The translations under genes were made by a program, and so were the position numbers. A stretch of 64,000 nucleotides of DNA from Candidatus Odyssella thessalonicensis L13 (GTDB lineage Bacteria > Pseudomonadota > Alphaproteobacteria > Paracaedibacterales > Paracaedibacteraceae), in the NCBI RefSeq assembly GCF_000190415.1, contig NZ_AEWF01000002.1, positions 186,001 to 250,000 on the forward strand, in the 5' to 3' direction. Every line of letters begins with the position of its first letter. Position 1 is the first letter of the stretch. Positions 17,893-27,407 of the stretch are shown here, one piece after another. The notes under the pieces were generated by a model. That model was given only the letters and a program-made list of their open reading frames with translations. It was not told the origin of the DNA and made no database searches.

Positions 17893-18196
17893 GGTGTTGT
17901 GCAATAAAAATCTTGGCAAACAGAGAAAAGAGTTGTTAGACTGAAAATAGCTGTGCAGCGGCATGAAAGAAGTCTCTTTCATAACCGTTAACATTTGCTT
18001 TGTGTATGCGACAAGATGATTTTGATAAAATGGCTATGAGGCTTTAGCAGTCATGGAACAATTGATAAGATCTCTTTTTATGCCCGCAAAATAAAACTCT
18101 CGGTTGGTGAAAGTAATTTCAGCAAACCAAGAGAGGTAACAGCATATGTGGCCGTTATGGCCATTATAAAATTTTCAGAGAATTAGGTAATCATTA
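17893..18196 (+). promoter_or_regulatory. prmC to DUF4167 spacer with two hairpins
   Basis: About 300 bases without an ORF. A perfect 8-base hairpin (ATGAAAGA/TCTTTCAT, 4-base loop) lies at 17963-17982. A longer broken hairpin with arms CTCTC/GAGAG, GGTT/AACC and GAAA/TTTC lies at 18097-18135. An extended -10 like element (TGATAAAAT, 18023-18031) between them could start a leader RNA carrying the second hairpin about 60 bases before the DUF4167 start. Neither hairpin has a T-run, so terminator function is unlikely. Confidence 0.35.
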
Positions 18197-18697
18197 ATGC
18201 TAAGAAGAAATCGTTCGCGGGGTTCCGCTGTTCGTCGGTCAAATAATAATAATGGGGGACGTCCCACCTCAGATAGAGGCGTCTATGAACGCCCAGAATC
18301 TCGGCCCCGTTATGGCGTCGCCTCTCAAAATTATGAACGCTATTTAAACCAAGCAAAAGAGGCTCTATCTTCAGGGGATCGCGTGCAAGCCGAATACTAT
18401 TATCAGCATGCTGATCATTTTCTGCGGATCCTCAATGAATATCGTGAACAGAGAGAAGCTCAGCAACCGACCGTGCAGCCTGTCATCCAGGACCACCCTC
18501 AGCCAGAGGCAGTTAATGAATTGACTCTTGTCACACCTGCAGAGTCCAGCCCGCAGTCAGAGGCAGCAATTGCGAGCCCGAGTGTTAATTCTGAACCTCA
18601 AGCAGAGGCTCCGAAAGCGGAACCACGTCGACCAGCTCGCCGTCAACGTCCTAAGGTGCAGGAAGCTGCTGCCCCGGAAGTCACCACAGCAGAATAA
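18197..18697 (+). CDS. DUF4167 protein, probable RNA-binding
   Basis: A 166-residue basic, low-complexity protein. The N-terminus is rich in Arg, Asn and Gly (about 1-40), followed by the conserved helical core YERYLNQAKEALSSGDRVQAEYYYQHADHF split over residues 49-78. The tail is rich in Pro, Ala and Glu and ends with a basic ARRQRPK patch. This family is found across alphaproteobacteria next to prmC. Its role is not settled; the Arg/Gly-rich end suggests nucleic-acid binding. Confidence 0.85.
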   Translation: MLRRNRSRGSAVRRSNNNNGGRPTSDRGVYERPESRPRYGVASQNYERYLNQAKEALSSGDRVQAEYYYQHADHFLRILNEYREQREAQQPTVQPVIQDHPQPEAVNELTLVTPAESSPQSEAAIASPSVNSEPQAEAPKAEPRRPARRQRPKVQEAAAPEVTTAE

Positions 18698-18948
18698 AGG
18701 GCCTTGGGCCCGTTCCCCTCTGGGATGTCGAGCCTTGGATAAGGCAGCTCCATCATCGCTAGCGATAAACTCTGATGAATAGCTCATATTCATAACCAAG
18801 CTATAAAGCAGGACCTCCAGAGGGATTTTTCTTTCTAATGGATTTCCTTTAAGCGCGACCGTCTTTATTCCGGATTACTTATCCCTGTCCTAAGTTTACT
18901 TTTTTCTTCCAAATAAAACTTAGAATTCTTCTTTTAAAGTATTAGGGA

Positions 18949-18989
18949 TTGACTATTTGATAAAGTATCAATATTCTTCAGAAGAATAT
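18949..18989 (+). promoter_or_regulatory. Promoter with two palindromic operator-like sites
   Basis: A -35 like TTGACT (18949-18954) and a -10 like TATTCT (18972-18977) are spaced by 17 bases. Between them is a perfect TTGATA/TATCAA repeat with a 3-base centre. Overlapping the -10 and just after it is ATATTCTTC-A-GAAGAATAT (18971-18989), a perfect 9-base palindrome. This layout is typical of repressor sites. The regulated gene starts at 19026. Confidence 0.5.
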
Positions 18990-19025
18990 GAGTCTTAGAT
19001 CTTTTAATAATGGGATATAATAATA

Positions 19026-22019
19026 ATGAAGAAATTTAGATCTGCCCTTGTTCTCAGTTTGTTTTTATGTCGCTCCCTTGTTGCTATGGATTTTGCCGAT
19101 TTAAAAGGCATAACATCGATCATTGATCCGGCCCAGCAACATTTGTCACCTGTCTATCCGATGGCTCTTTTAGAATCAGGTTGGCTTAAAAGGTTTCGCT
19201 TTTGTGGCCCCTACGGATTAAAGGCGGACCTTGAGCCTTATGCTCAGCTAAAAGGGACTGAAACCGATAATCCTTTGTCCCATACGGCACTTCTATTGCA
19301 ATATTTATTTCCATCCCCAGACGGTGCCACGCTGGTTTCTAATCAAAGAGAGTTTTTTAGCTTAAAGAGATTGTCAGCTGCTCAATTGGGGCACCTATTT
19401 TGGGAAGCGGATCAAGCCGAGACCCATAAATCGGTCGATGGTTTTCTTCGCGGTCTTGTTACTAAGCCTCAACGCAAAGAAGCAGGTAAATTTGCACGTG
19501 TCCTCTACCAAGCTTTTATTGAGGACAGGAACGGAGAAAATTTTTATGGTTCCATGGCAAGGCATTTTTATTTGGCTTATGCTTTGCAACAGTTTAACAC
19601 CAAAACTGAGTTATGGGATTTCCTCGCTGGTGCCAAGCTATTAAGCCCTGAAGCTGTAGGTAATCCCTATCTCAAAGAAGAGTTTATGCACAGCCGATTT
19701 AATCGCGATGAGTATTTGCAGTTTAAAGCGGCCATGGAAAAAAGCGCTATTCCTGCAGCAGAACTTCAGCGTCAATCCCGCTTTGTGGAACCTTATTGCA
19801 GTTATCAGCAAGATCGTTTAGACAGGGGAACGTTGAGTATATGGGTTAACGATCAAAAGATTACCCGTTACCCCACTGTGGATACAATGATGGCTTCCCC
19901 GCAGAAGTATGAAAAATATGCCCCTACTTCTAGGCAAATTCAAGAGCTAAATAATTCACCCGAGCTTATGCTGCTGCTAGGGGCTGCAGCCGAGAGATAT
20001 GAAAACATCAGGCTCGATGTTCCTTATGGCACTTCCTCCTTTTACAGTAAAAATGGTATCCATTCATTTTCTGATTGTGCGGAATCCGCGCTATTTACGC
20101 TTTGTAATATTTTATTATATGATGCTGAACGAAATTGTCTTGCTTTAGAAAAATTACCCATTACCACACGCCCAGAATTTAAAACATTCTTTGAGAGCAC
20201 GATAGGGAAGCAATACAATTTAGAACATTTCCGACAGATATGGGCACAATTATTATGCAATTTGCCCGATGCCAGAATTATTTATGGTCATTATTTGCCT
20301 GATGGTTCCCATTACGAACTCAGATCAATCAATACAAACCTTCTGCAGGTGCTCGAATGTATTTTTGGTCTAAATAATGTTTCTGTCGAGAGTAGTGTCG
20401 CTCAGCGTTGGCACCAACTATTGTCGGCATTTAACTCGGATGAGCATCAATTTACTCTGGCTGACGAAAATTACTCTGAAAATGATGGAGATATGGTCAT
20501 CTATGTGAATGGGAACCATTTAGCTACTTTGCAAACCACTGGCAGTCATACAACACTTAAGTATCCTTCACCAACGATACCTTGGCTTCATAGGGCGGCC
20601 GAGAAAATGTTTGCCAGGATGATTAATGAGGGACAGAGACTGGAAAACCTTTTGTTGCTGTCTTTATTTAGTAATCAAGAGCTGTTTAACCAAATTATAT
20701 CTGCTGACGTCGAAGAGGAATCGCAATCTCAACTTGACCAATATGCAAGAATATTCGCGTTGGCAAGCCCCATCGACACGACCCTGGCAAGGTCAAGGAT
20801 AATTGAGGCTTTAGTGAAAACAGGGCGCCATTCTTTATTGTCACCCTCTTTCACCGGTCTAGGCATGCGTTTCCGCTTCGACGACTTAGAAAGTCTAGGG
20901 ACAGCTGCTGTACTTTTCAAGCAGGTGGGGGCTGAATCAATTGCAAAATACCCCTTTTTTCACCTTCTTTATCAACGCCTGCAGCATGAAATAGAACGCA
21001 GACCACTAGTGGGGCTGTGGGGCTATTTCCTGTGGGGAGACCAAAGTCTTTATGATCAATTTGATTATAATTATGCTTTAGATTGTTTAGATCTGGCGAA
21101 GCAGAATGACAAATTTATCTTTAGCGACACTCTAATCTTAGCCGCCGGAAGTGAAGCAGATGGAAGTGATCTCCAGGATTGGGAAGAGGGGGAAGATCTT
21201 ATATACGGGCTTAATTCTGAAATTGCAGAAACTAACGAGGATCCAATCCTTGAGAAGTTACTCTATGGCTTAGCTAAGCGATTAGAAAATGGTGAGCTAA
21301 GCCACGCAGAAATTCTTGCTGAATTTTTAGAGGAGACAGTTCAAGAATTGATGGGGGAGGGGCATTATGAGGCAGCCCTAAAAACTATTAAGATTTTCCC
21401 TTCTCTCTTAAATAATCGGTTGTCCTCTTATTTCAAACCACTTGATTATGGGTTGCAATACGGAGATGTTAGCGAGAATGATATAGCTTTCATTTTGGAT
21501 TTAGTCTTTAATGATTTAAAACAGCAGGACGCCAGCAAGGATGATGCCTATTTATGCGGTTTAAGTAATATATATTACACAATCTTTAATAGGGTTCCTT
21601 ATATTGAGGCGCGAAAGTTCATTGTTGAGCGCTTTATTGAGAGTCCTCATGTTTTACAGAAGGATTTTCAGAAATCTGGAAAAGTAACAAGCCTCTTAGA
21701 AAAATCGGTTATGTGGGGTTCTCCCCCAGATACGGCATTTAATCTGCTCTTCTTAGCTTTAAAGGATACATATCCTGAGATTTTTCTCAATTCAGCAACT
21801 ATATGGGCTTTTCAAAGAACAAAGATAAGCCGCATGACTACTTATTCTGCGGGTAATCCTTTACCGCCTATCTATACTATTGACTCAGCGATTGGGCAAC
21901 AAATATATGATTTTATGGTTGCTAATGCTGATGCTGATGCTTTTCTACCTTTAAAGGAAAATATGCAGGACCTTTATCGTGAAGCTTTTGAACGGGGCTT
22001 GGCTCAGCGTTCACAATAA
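19026..22019 (+). CDS. Large exported protein of unknown function (997 residues)
   Basis: I do not recognise a known domain. A signal peptide is clear (residues 1-20, cleavage after SLVA). The protein is rich in helices and acidic patches, with no membrane segments after the signal. A striking block is IHSFSDCAESALFTLCNILL near residues 345-364, where an Asp-Cys-Ala-Glu stands before a hydrophobic helix. The second half (about 530-997) looks like repeated helical hairpins. Its own promoter holds two palindromes, suggesting tight control. In this kind of genome, large orphan exported proteins are often host-directed, but that is inference. Confidence 0.75.
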   Translation: MKKFRSALVLSLFLCRSLVAMDFADLKGITSIIDPAQQHLSPVYPMALLESGWLKRFRFCGPYGLKADLEPYAQLKGTETDNPLSHTALLLQYLFPSPDGATLVSNQREFFSLKRLSAAQLGHLFWEADQAETHKSVDGFLRGLVTKPQRKEAGKFARVLYQAFIEDRNGENFYGSMARHFYLAYALQQFNTKTELWDFLAGAKLLSPEAVGNPYLKEEFMHSRFNRDEYLQFKAAMEKSAIPAAELQRQSRFVEPYCSYQQDRLDRGTLSIWVNDQKITRYPTVDTMMASPQKYEKYAPTSRQIQELNNSPELMLLLGAAAERYENIRLDVPYGTSSFYSKNGIHSFSDCAESALFTLCNILLYDAERNCLALEKLPITTRPEFKTFFESTIGKQYNLEHFRQIWAQLLCNLPDARIIYGHYLPDGSHYELRSINTNLLQVLECIFGLNNVSVESSVAQRWHQLLSAFNSDEHQFTLADENYSENDGDMVIYVNGNHLATLQTTGSHTTLKYPSPTIPWLHRAAEKMFARMINEGQRLENLLLLSLFSNQELFNQIISADVEEESQSQLDQYARIFALASPIDTTLARSRIIEALVKTGRHSLLSPSFTGLGMRFRFDDLESLGTAAVLFKQVGAESIAKYPFFHLLYQRLQHEIERRPLVGLWGYFLWGDQSLYDQFDYNYALDCLDLAKQNDKFIFSDTLILAAGSEADGSDLQDWEEGEDLIYGLNSEIAETNEDPILEKLLYGLAKRLENGELSHAEILAEFLEETVQELMGEGHYEAALKTIKIFPSLLNNRLSSYFKPLDYGLQYGDVSENDIAFILDLVFNDLKQQDASKDDAYLCGLSNIYYTIFNRVPYIEARKFIVERFIESPHVLQKDFQKSGKVTSLLEKSVMWGSPPDTAFNLLFLALKDTYPEIFLNSATIWAFQRTKISRMTTYSAGNPLPPIYTIDSAIGQQIYDFMVANADADAFLPLKENMQDLYREAFERGLAQRSQ

Positions 22020-22049
22020 TAACCGAGACATCTGTGGTTAATTTTTCAT

Positions 22050-22099
22050 ACCTCCCGATAGTAAAAATAGCTATAATAAAGCTAAGAAACTCGGGAGGT
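22050..22099 (+). promoter_or_regulatory. Hairpin covering the clpB ribosome binding site (candidate RNA thermometer)
   Basis: A perfect 9-base inverted repeat ACCTCCCGA (22050-22058) and TCGGGAGGT (22091-22099) encloses a second stem TAGCT/AGCTA (22068-22072, 22080-22084). The 3' arm contains the GGGAGG Shine-Dalgarno of clpB, five bases before its ATG. In RNA this would hide the ribosome site. A TATAAT-like string also lies in the loop, so a DNA operator is the main alternative. Confidence 0.55.
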
Positions 22100-22103
22100 T
22101 ACC

Positions 22104-24677
22104 ATGAATCAAGATCGTTATACACAACGTGCTCAAGGAATGCTCCAATCAGCGCAGATGCTGGCTGTTCGTGAGGGGCACCAACAATTAACACCCTTTC
22201 ACTTATTAAAAATTCTGCTGGATGATCCAGAAGGATTGGCGGCCAAGATGGTCACAATAGCTGGGGGCAATGCCAAACTGTTTCATCAGTCAGTGGAAGC
22301 AGAGCTCGCTAAAATCGCTAAGGTTTCTGGCGCTGGTGCCGCCGGGGTTTACCTGGCTCAAGAAACGGCAAAGGCGCTGGATGTTGCTGAAAAAGCGGCT
22401 GACAAAATGCGAGATCAGTTTGTTACCGCAGAAGTGTTGTTCTTAGGTCTGTGTTCGGTGGATCCGGGTAAAAGGTTGGCTGAGGCCGCCGGGGTGAGCG
22501 CTGCTAAAATTAGTGAAGCGATTGCTAGTTTCCGTAAGGGCCGTACAGCGGATACACAAAATGCGGAAGACACGTTTGATGCCTTGAACCGCTATGCCCG
22601 GGATTTGACGGCGGTGGCGCGGGAAGGTAAACTCGATCCGGTGATCGGCCGCGATGAAGAAATTCGTCGCACTATTCAAGTGCTGTCACGCCGCACCAAA
22701 AATAACCCCGTGCTGATCGGCGAGCCTGGGGTGGGTAAAACGGCCATCGTTGAAGGCTTAGCCTTGAGAATTGTTAATGGTGATGTGCCAGAAGCGCTAA
22801 AGCATACTCGCCTGATGTCGTTGGATTTAGGAGCCTTAATTGCTGGCGCTAAATACCGAGGCGAGTTTGAAGAGCGCCTAAAAGCTGTTCTCAATGAAAT
22901 TGCCAATGCGGCCGGTGACATTGTTCTGTTTATTGATGAGCTGCATACGTTAGTGGGTGCCGGTAAATCGGAAGGGGCCATGGACGCCTCTAACATGCTC
23001 AAGCCTGCCTTAGCCCGCGGCGAGCTCCATTGTGTGGGCGCCACAACATTGGATGAATACCGCCAATATATTGAAAAAGATGCGGCCTTAGCCCGGCGGT
23101 TCCAGCCCGTCTTTGTGGGTGAGCCCACGGTCGAGGATACTATCTCCATATTACGGGGCCTGAAAGAGAAATATGAGATCCATCACGGTGTGCGGATCAG
23201 TGATAATGCCATTGTTGCAGCCTGTACTTTATCCAATCGTTATATTAGCGATCGATTTCTGCCGGACAAGGCGATCGACTTAATGGACGAGGCGGCTAGC
23301 CGGGTGCGGATGGCTGTTGACTCCAAGCCCGAAGAAATTGATGAGCTTGATCGACGCATTATTCAGTTGAAGATTGAACGCGAAGCCCTGAAGCGGGAAG
23401 AAGATCCGGCCTCTAAAGATCGTTTAGGCAAGCTGGAAAAGGAGCTCGCTGAGCTTGAAGAAAAATCAGCCCAACTTACCGCCAGCTGGCGCGCTGAAAA
23501 AGAAAGTATTGCCGGTACTCACAAGATTAAGGAGCAACTGGACGCATTGCGCTCAGAGTTAGAAGTGGCGCAGCGTCGCGGCGACCTGGCTCGGGCCGGT
23601 GAAATTATGTATGGCCTTATGCCGGAATTGGAAGCTAAATTACGCTCCATGGCCGATGGTAATCCGCAACGCTCGCTGCGCGAAGAAGTGACCGATCAGG
23701 ACATTGCCACTGTCGTTGAACGCTGGACTGGAATTCCAGTGGATAAAATGTTGACCGGCGAAAAGGATAAGCTGATCCATATGGAGGAGAACCTTGGTCA
23801 GCGCGTCATTGGTCAAGATGAAGCGGTTAAAGCCGTGGCACAGTCGGTGCGCCGGTCCCGGGCTGGCTTGCAAGATCCGAATCGGCCGTTGGGATCCTTC
23901 CTGTTCTTAGGTCCAACCGGCGTCGGTAAGACGGAGCTCACTAAAGCCTTGGCTGAGTTTCTATTCGATGATGAAACCAATATGGTTCGCATTGATATGT
24001 CCGAATATATGGAGAAACATGCGGTAGCGCGGTTAATTGGTGCGCCTCCCGGTTATGTCGGCTATGAGCAAGGCGGCGCTTTGACAGAAGCGGTAAGACG
24101 GCGTCCTTATCAAGTCGTGCTGTTTGATGAGGTGGAAAAGGCCCATCCTGACGTCTTCAATATTTTGTTACAGGTTTTAGATGAAGGACGTCTGACCGAT
24201 AGTCACGGTCGAACCGTGGATTTCCGCAATACGGTCATCATCTTAACCTCCAATTTAGGAGCAGAATACTTAGCGGCTCATGCCGGTGAGGAGATAACAC
24301 CGCAAGTTCGCGACCAAGTGATGACTGTGGTGCGCAATTCCTTCCGACCAGAATTCCTGAATCGCTTGGATGAGATTCTCATCTTCCATCGCCTTAGCCG
24401 AGCTAATATGACTCATATTGTTAAAATTCAGATTGCGCAGCTGGCCAAGCGATTGGCTGAGCGTAAGATTACTCTTAATATTGACGATAAGGCTTTAGAG
24501 TGGTTAGCTGAAGCAGGCTATGATCCGATGTACGGGGCACGCCCTCTTAAGCGCATAATTCAGCGTAATCTACAAGATCCGCTGGCCATGAAGATCCTAA
24601 GTGGTGAAATCGTTGAAGGAGCGACTATTAACATTACCGAGCGGGACGGCCAATTAGTCGTGGACGGTAAGTCTTGA
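22104..24677 (+). CDS. clpB: Protein disaggregase ClpB (Hsp104/Hsp100)
   Basis: An 857-residue Hsp100 ATPase. Order: Clp N-domain (1-145), AAA-1 with P-loop GEPGVGKT at 206-213 and pore loop [10 protein letters not shown], the long coiled-coil M-domain (about 405-525) that sets ClpB apart from ClpA, and AAA-2 with P-loop GPTGVGKT at 603-610. It works with DnaK to rescue aggregated proteins. Length is standard. It is a single-gene unit bounded by an upstream hairpin over its Shine-Dalgarno and a strong terminator. Confidence 0.97.
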   Translation: MNQDRYTQRAQGMLQSAQMLAVREGHQQLTPFHLLKILLDDPEGLAAKMVTIAGGNAKLFHQSVEAELAKIAKVSGAGAAGVYLAQETAKALDVAEKAADKMRDQFVTAEVLFLGLCSVDPGKRLAEAAGVSAAKISEAIASFRKGRTADTQNAEDTFDALNRYARDLTAVAREGKLDPVIGRDEEIRRTIQVLSRRTKNNPVLIGEPGVGKTAIVEGLALRIVNGDVPEALKHTRLMSLDLGALIAGAKYRGEFEERLKAVLNEIANAAGDIVLFIDELHTLVGAGKSEGAMDASNMLKPALARGELHCVGATTLDEYRQYIEKDAALARRFQPVFVGEPTVEDTISILRGLKEKYEIHHGVRISDNAIVAACTLSNRYISDRFLPDKAIDLMDEAASRVRMAVDSKPEEIDELDRRIIQLKIEREALKREEDPASKDRLGKLEKELAELEEKSAQLTASWRAEKESIAGTHKIKEQLDALRSELEVAQRRGDLARAGEIMYGLMPELEAKLRSMADGNPQRSLREEVTDQDIATVVERWTGIPVDKMLTGEKDKLIHMEENLGQRVIGQDEAVKAVAQSVRRSRAGLQDPNRPLGSFLFLGPTGVGKTELTKALAEFLFDDETNMVRIDMSEYMEKHAVARLIGAPPGYVGYEQGGALTEAVRRRPYQVVLFDEVEKAHPDVFNILLQVLDEGRLTDSHGRTVDFRNTVIILTSNLGAEYLAAHAGEEITPQVRDQVMTVVRNSFRPEFLNRLDEILIFHRLSRANMTHIVKIQIAQLAKRLAERKITLNIDDKALEWLAEAGYDPMYGARPLKRIIQRNLQDPLAMKILSGEIVEGATINITERDGQLVVDGKS

Positions 24678-24693
24678 AAGCTTTCAAGCTGTT

Positions 24694-24721
24694 AAAGGGA
24701 TACCGTGGGTATCCCTTTTTT
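24694..24721 (+). terminator. Strong intrinsic terminator of clpB
   Basis: AAAGGGATACC/GGTATCCCTTT, an 11-base perfect stem with a 3-base loop and a run of T, 17 bases after the clpB stop. Confidence 0.92.
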
Positions 24722-24786
24722 GCTGCAGCTTCATTTTCTTATTACTTAGCTGCAAAGCTTATTGTTTTGGGTAATGAGGAGAAGTT

Positions 24787-26994
24787 TTATTTCTCCTCCG
24801 TTACCTGGCCCTCCAAAAGTTCATCGATTAGCTCTTGACCTTGTATGATTTCAAAGGTGGATTGAGAACATTCTTCCTTGGTTAAGGGTTGATAACGCGT
24901 ACCGCCCAAATGCTTAGAGAGGAAGTTCTCGATTAGTCCGTATTCTACATTCAGATTACTGTTATTAGAAAGGGTGTGTCCTTCACCTTTAAAAACGCCA
25001 TAAATATGGGCAATATTATGGTCACTTAAAGCTTGGGATAGGGCGTTAGAATGGTAAATAGGGACTCTCTCATCACCGTCATTATGGAGTAAAAGGAGGG
25101 GGGCTTTTACCTTAGCAGCCGCATAGAGGGGGCTTTTGCTTTTAAGCGAGGTCTCAGCTTCAGGTGACAACAGATCGTCGAGGCTCTCTATTAGAGGTTC
25201 TATGTAGCGAGCGCGCCTTTCAATGCTGATCAAATTTTTTCTCGGAAGGTGGGAGATAGCGTTATTTATATCAAATATTAAATCAGACATGCCCACTATA
25301 GATATAAAGCATTTAAAGCCTTCTGGGAAAATTTCTTCGAAGCAATCCGGATGGGTTGCTTGAAAATTGACCACATATCCGCCAAAGCTACTTCCGATTA
25401 TACCGACGCGTTGTGCATCAATAAGTTGCTTATGCGCATACCAGTTGGCTGCTTCTTTCATTTCCCGTTGAATTAGATTCCCGTATTGACCACGTCCTCT
25501 TTCATAAATTGCTTGGGAGTTATCAGAACCACTGAATACGGGCTCTATCACCACATAGCCCCGATTTGCCAAAAATTGTGCTAGGGGATTATAGTTAAGA
25601 TTTAGAGCGACATGAGGCCCCCCGTGAGAGATAATTACACCTGGATAGGGCGCTGTACCAAAGGAGGGAGGCGTGACAATACAATCTAAGGGCTGACCAT
25701 CTTGCATTGAAATCGTTTCATAATAAGCTTTAGTTAAATGTCCGCATTTCTTGGCATCCACAAGATCTTGTATTTGCCCAGATAAATCATTGGGAGCAGG
25801 AATCCCCCATTGAGTTATTGGTGCGCCTGAATCCTCATCCGTGCTAAGATTAAAAGTTATGCGTAGAGCAGGATGATCAGATTGAATAATATTAAATCCT
25901 TCAAGCGTGGCGTCTATATAATAGTTATCCCCAGCCTCAACTATTTTATGACTCTCAAGTAGATTTGAAAGCTCGGTTAGGGGACTAGGGATGTCGATTT
26001 CTCCGTTCCCTAAGTTAAGCGTATGCCATTTTAATCTGCCCTGATCAATAAGGCTTACTAATAACATATGGTGGGATAGATAAGATTTTGTTTTATTTGT
26101 GGGAATGTTGTAAGATATTAATCTTAGGTCATGAATATTGCCCTCAGGCAAAGTAAAGAGGGGGACAAATTTATTGTCAGCCATAGTAATAGGGCCTGTA
26201 ATCACCTGGCCCTGCAAATTTCTATAGCTTGCATAGATAGCATATTTTTTCTCTAGGCGACCTAGTGTTCCTAAAATAGGGTTTTCTATAATTGGTATTT
26301 TTGTAAAAATCGCGAATCTTTCTTGATTGCCACCTATAATTTTTTCCCAGGGACAATTGGGTTGTTTTGTATAGATGGCGAATTCTGCCTCCTCGTTTTC
26401 TTCAAAACTTTCTGCCGAGACTAGGCTATAAAGAGTGCCATTACGTTCTGCAAGAATTTTAAAAAGACGAGCGGGTACCTCTAAACGGGTGTTTGTTTGG
26501 TCTTTTAAAGAAAAAGCATACAATTCCTTTTCTCGAGGATTATTGACAGGATAAACGCTCCAGTAAATAGTATCAGGCGCTACTGCTTCTATATGAATAT
26601 ATGGATGGGGCCCTTCTAATATATTGGCACCGATAAAGTGGCAAGTTTTTAGATCCGTATTATAGACAAAGTGACGATCCCCTTCTGCTTCTCTTGTCTT
26701 GAAAACCACAAAATTGTTATCTTCGTCGTGGCTCAAAATTTTATAAGGTGATAGGCCAGTATTCTCTGTTATCTGCTCTAAAAGCTTCCTTTTTTCCTCA
26801 TTTAGCTGTCCTTTCATTGTAAAAGCAAACAGGGAACGAGGTAAAAGAGGAAGCTCTGAGCTCTTCTCCTGTGAACATACAGAAGAAACAGTCCTCTCTT
26901 CGAAGATTTCAGGAGCTTCCATCGCAGCTGCAAAAGATATGGATCCTAATAAATTTAAAATAAACTTTTTAAGGGTAATTGAACACTTTTTCAT
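24787..26994 (-). CDS. Exported S9-family (prolyl oligopeptidase-like) serine peptidase
   Basis: A 735-residue protein with a signal peptide (about 1-24, ending SFAAA), an N-terminal beta-propeller-like part (about 60-410), and a C-terminal alpha/beta hydrolase domain. The catalytic residues can be placed: Ser536 in GSSFGG, Asp641 in DGDERVP, His673 in GEGHTL. The oxyanion region ISHGGPH comes before them, as in dipeptidyl or acylaminoacyl peptidases of family S9. An acidic tail of about 35 residues follows. Export suggests action on periplasmic or outside peptides. Stand-alone gene. Confidence 0.88.
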   Translation of the reverse strand: MKKCSITLKKFILNLLGSISFAAAMEAPEIFEERTVSSVCSQEKSSELPLLPRSLFAFTMKGQLNEEKRKLLEQITENTGLSPYKILSHDEDNNFVVFKTREAEGDRHFVYNTDLKTCHFIGANILEGPHPYIHIEAVAPDTIYWSVYPVNNPREKELYAFSLKDQTNTRLEVPARLFKILAERNGTLYSLVSAESFEENEEAEFAIYTKQPNCPWEKIIGGNQERFAIFTKIPIIENPILGTLGRLEKKYAIYASYRNLQGQVITGPITMADNKFVPLFTLPEGNIHDLRLISYNIPTNKTKSYLSHHMLLVSLIDQGRLKWHTLNLGNGEIDIPSPLTELSNLLESHKIVEAGDNYYIDATLEGFNIIQSDHPALRITFNLSTDEDSGAPITQWGIPAPNDLSGQIQDLVDAKKCGHLTKAYYETISMQDGQPLDCIVTPPSFGTAPYPGVIISHGGPHVALNLNYNPLAQFLANRGYVVIEPVFSGSDNSQAIYERGRGQYGNLIQREMKEAANWYAHKQLIDAQRVGIIGSSFGGYVVNFQATHPDCFEEIFPEGFKCFISIVGMSDLIFDINNAISHLPRKNLISIERRARYIEPLIESLDDLLSPEAETSLKSKSPLYAAAKVKAPLLLLHNDGDERVPIYHSNALSQALSDHNIAHIYGVFKGEGHTLSNNSNLNVEYGLIENFLSKHLGGTRYQPLTKEECSQSTFEIIQGQELIDELLEGQVTEEK

Positions 26995-27407
26995 TAGGGT
27001 CCTTTTTCTAATTTTTCTTAATTGTCTTGCTGAGGGTTAGAGTAGCTCTCCTCTTCCTACAAAAGGAGGGAGAGCGATCGGCTCGATATGGCAATAAAAT
27101 TTCTACGTTATCCCAATGTCTTACTCGATCTGTTTAATGAACGTCCCCCTTATAAGCCGACAATATCAATGCGAGAAACGTTAGCCTTATATAAAAGATT
27201 AGGACTTAGCGAGGCGAGACCATTCTCTTCTGAATTAGAATAGGAGCAAATTAACTGAAGATCAATCGAAAGATAGCTAGAGAAAAGCAGCTATTTTTGA
27301 AGAGGATCTTGGGCAATACTTCCACTTTTTAAGTAACAATTTGCACAGCCAAGCGACTTCATGATATACAACGAAGAGGTAATTTGACTGTAAGTAAGGA
27401 ACAAATA
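26995..27407. other. Intergenic region between S9 peptidase and ppa
   Basis: About 410 bases between divergent genes. It holds one small open frame (27088-27243, listed separately) and, at 27279-27298, one copy of a short motif (AGAGAAAAGC..CTATTTTT) that recurs in other spacers. No other feature was seen. Confidence 0.5.
27088..27243 (+). CDS. Small open reading frame, 51 codons, doubtful
   Basis: An ATG-started frame encoding MAIKFLRYPNVLLDLF, then a Pro-Pro-Tyr stretch and a charged helix ending SSELE. AGGAGG lies about 18 bases before the ATG, too far for an ideal site. Composition is protein-like and hydrophilic at the end. It could be a real small protein or the remnant of a larger gene. 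No family recognised. Confidence 0.25.
   Translation: MAIKFLRYPNVLLDLFNERPPYKPTISMRETLALYKRLGLSEARPFSSELE

Noticed and set aside
22020-22103. CIRCE/HrcA site upstream of clpB
   Set aside because: The repeat arms ACCTCCCGA/TCGGGAGGT do not match TTAGCACTC/GAGTGCTAA and the spacing differs.
22676-23149. 157-codon open frame on minus inside clpB
   Set aside because: Shadow of a strongly conserved coding region; Ser/Arg/Pro-rich composition typical of an antisense frame.
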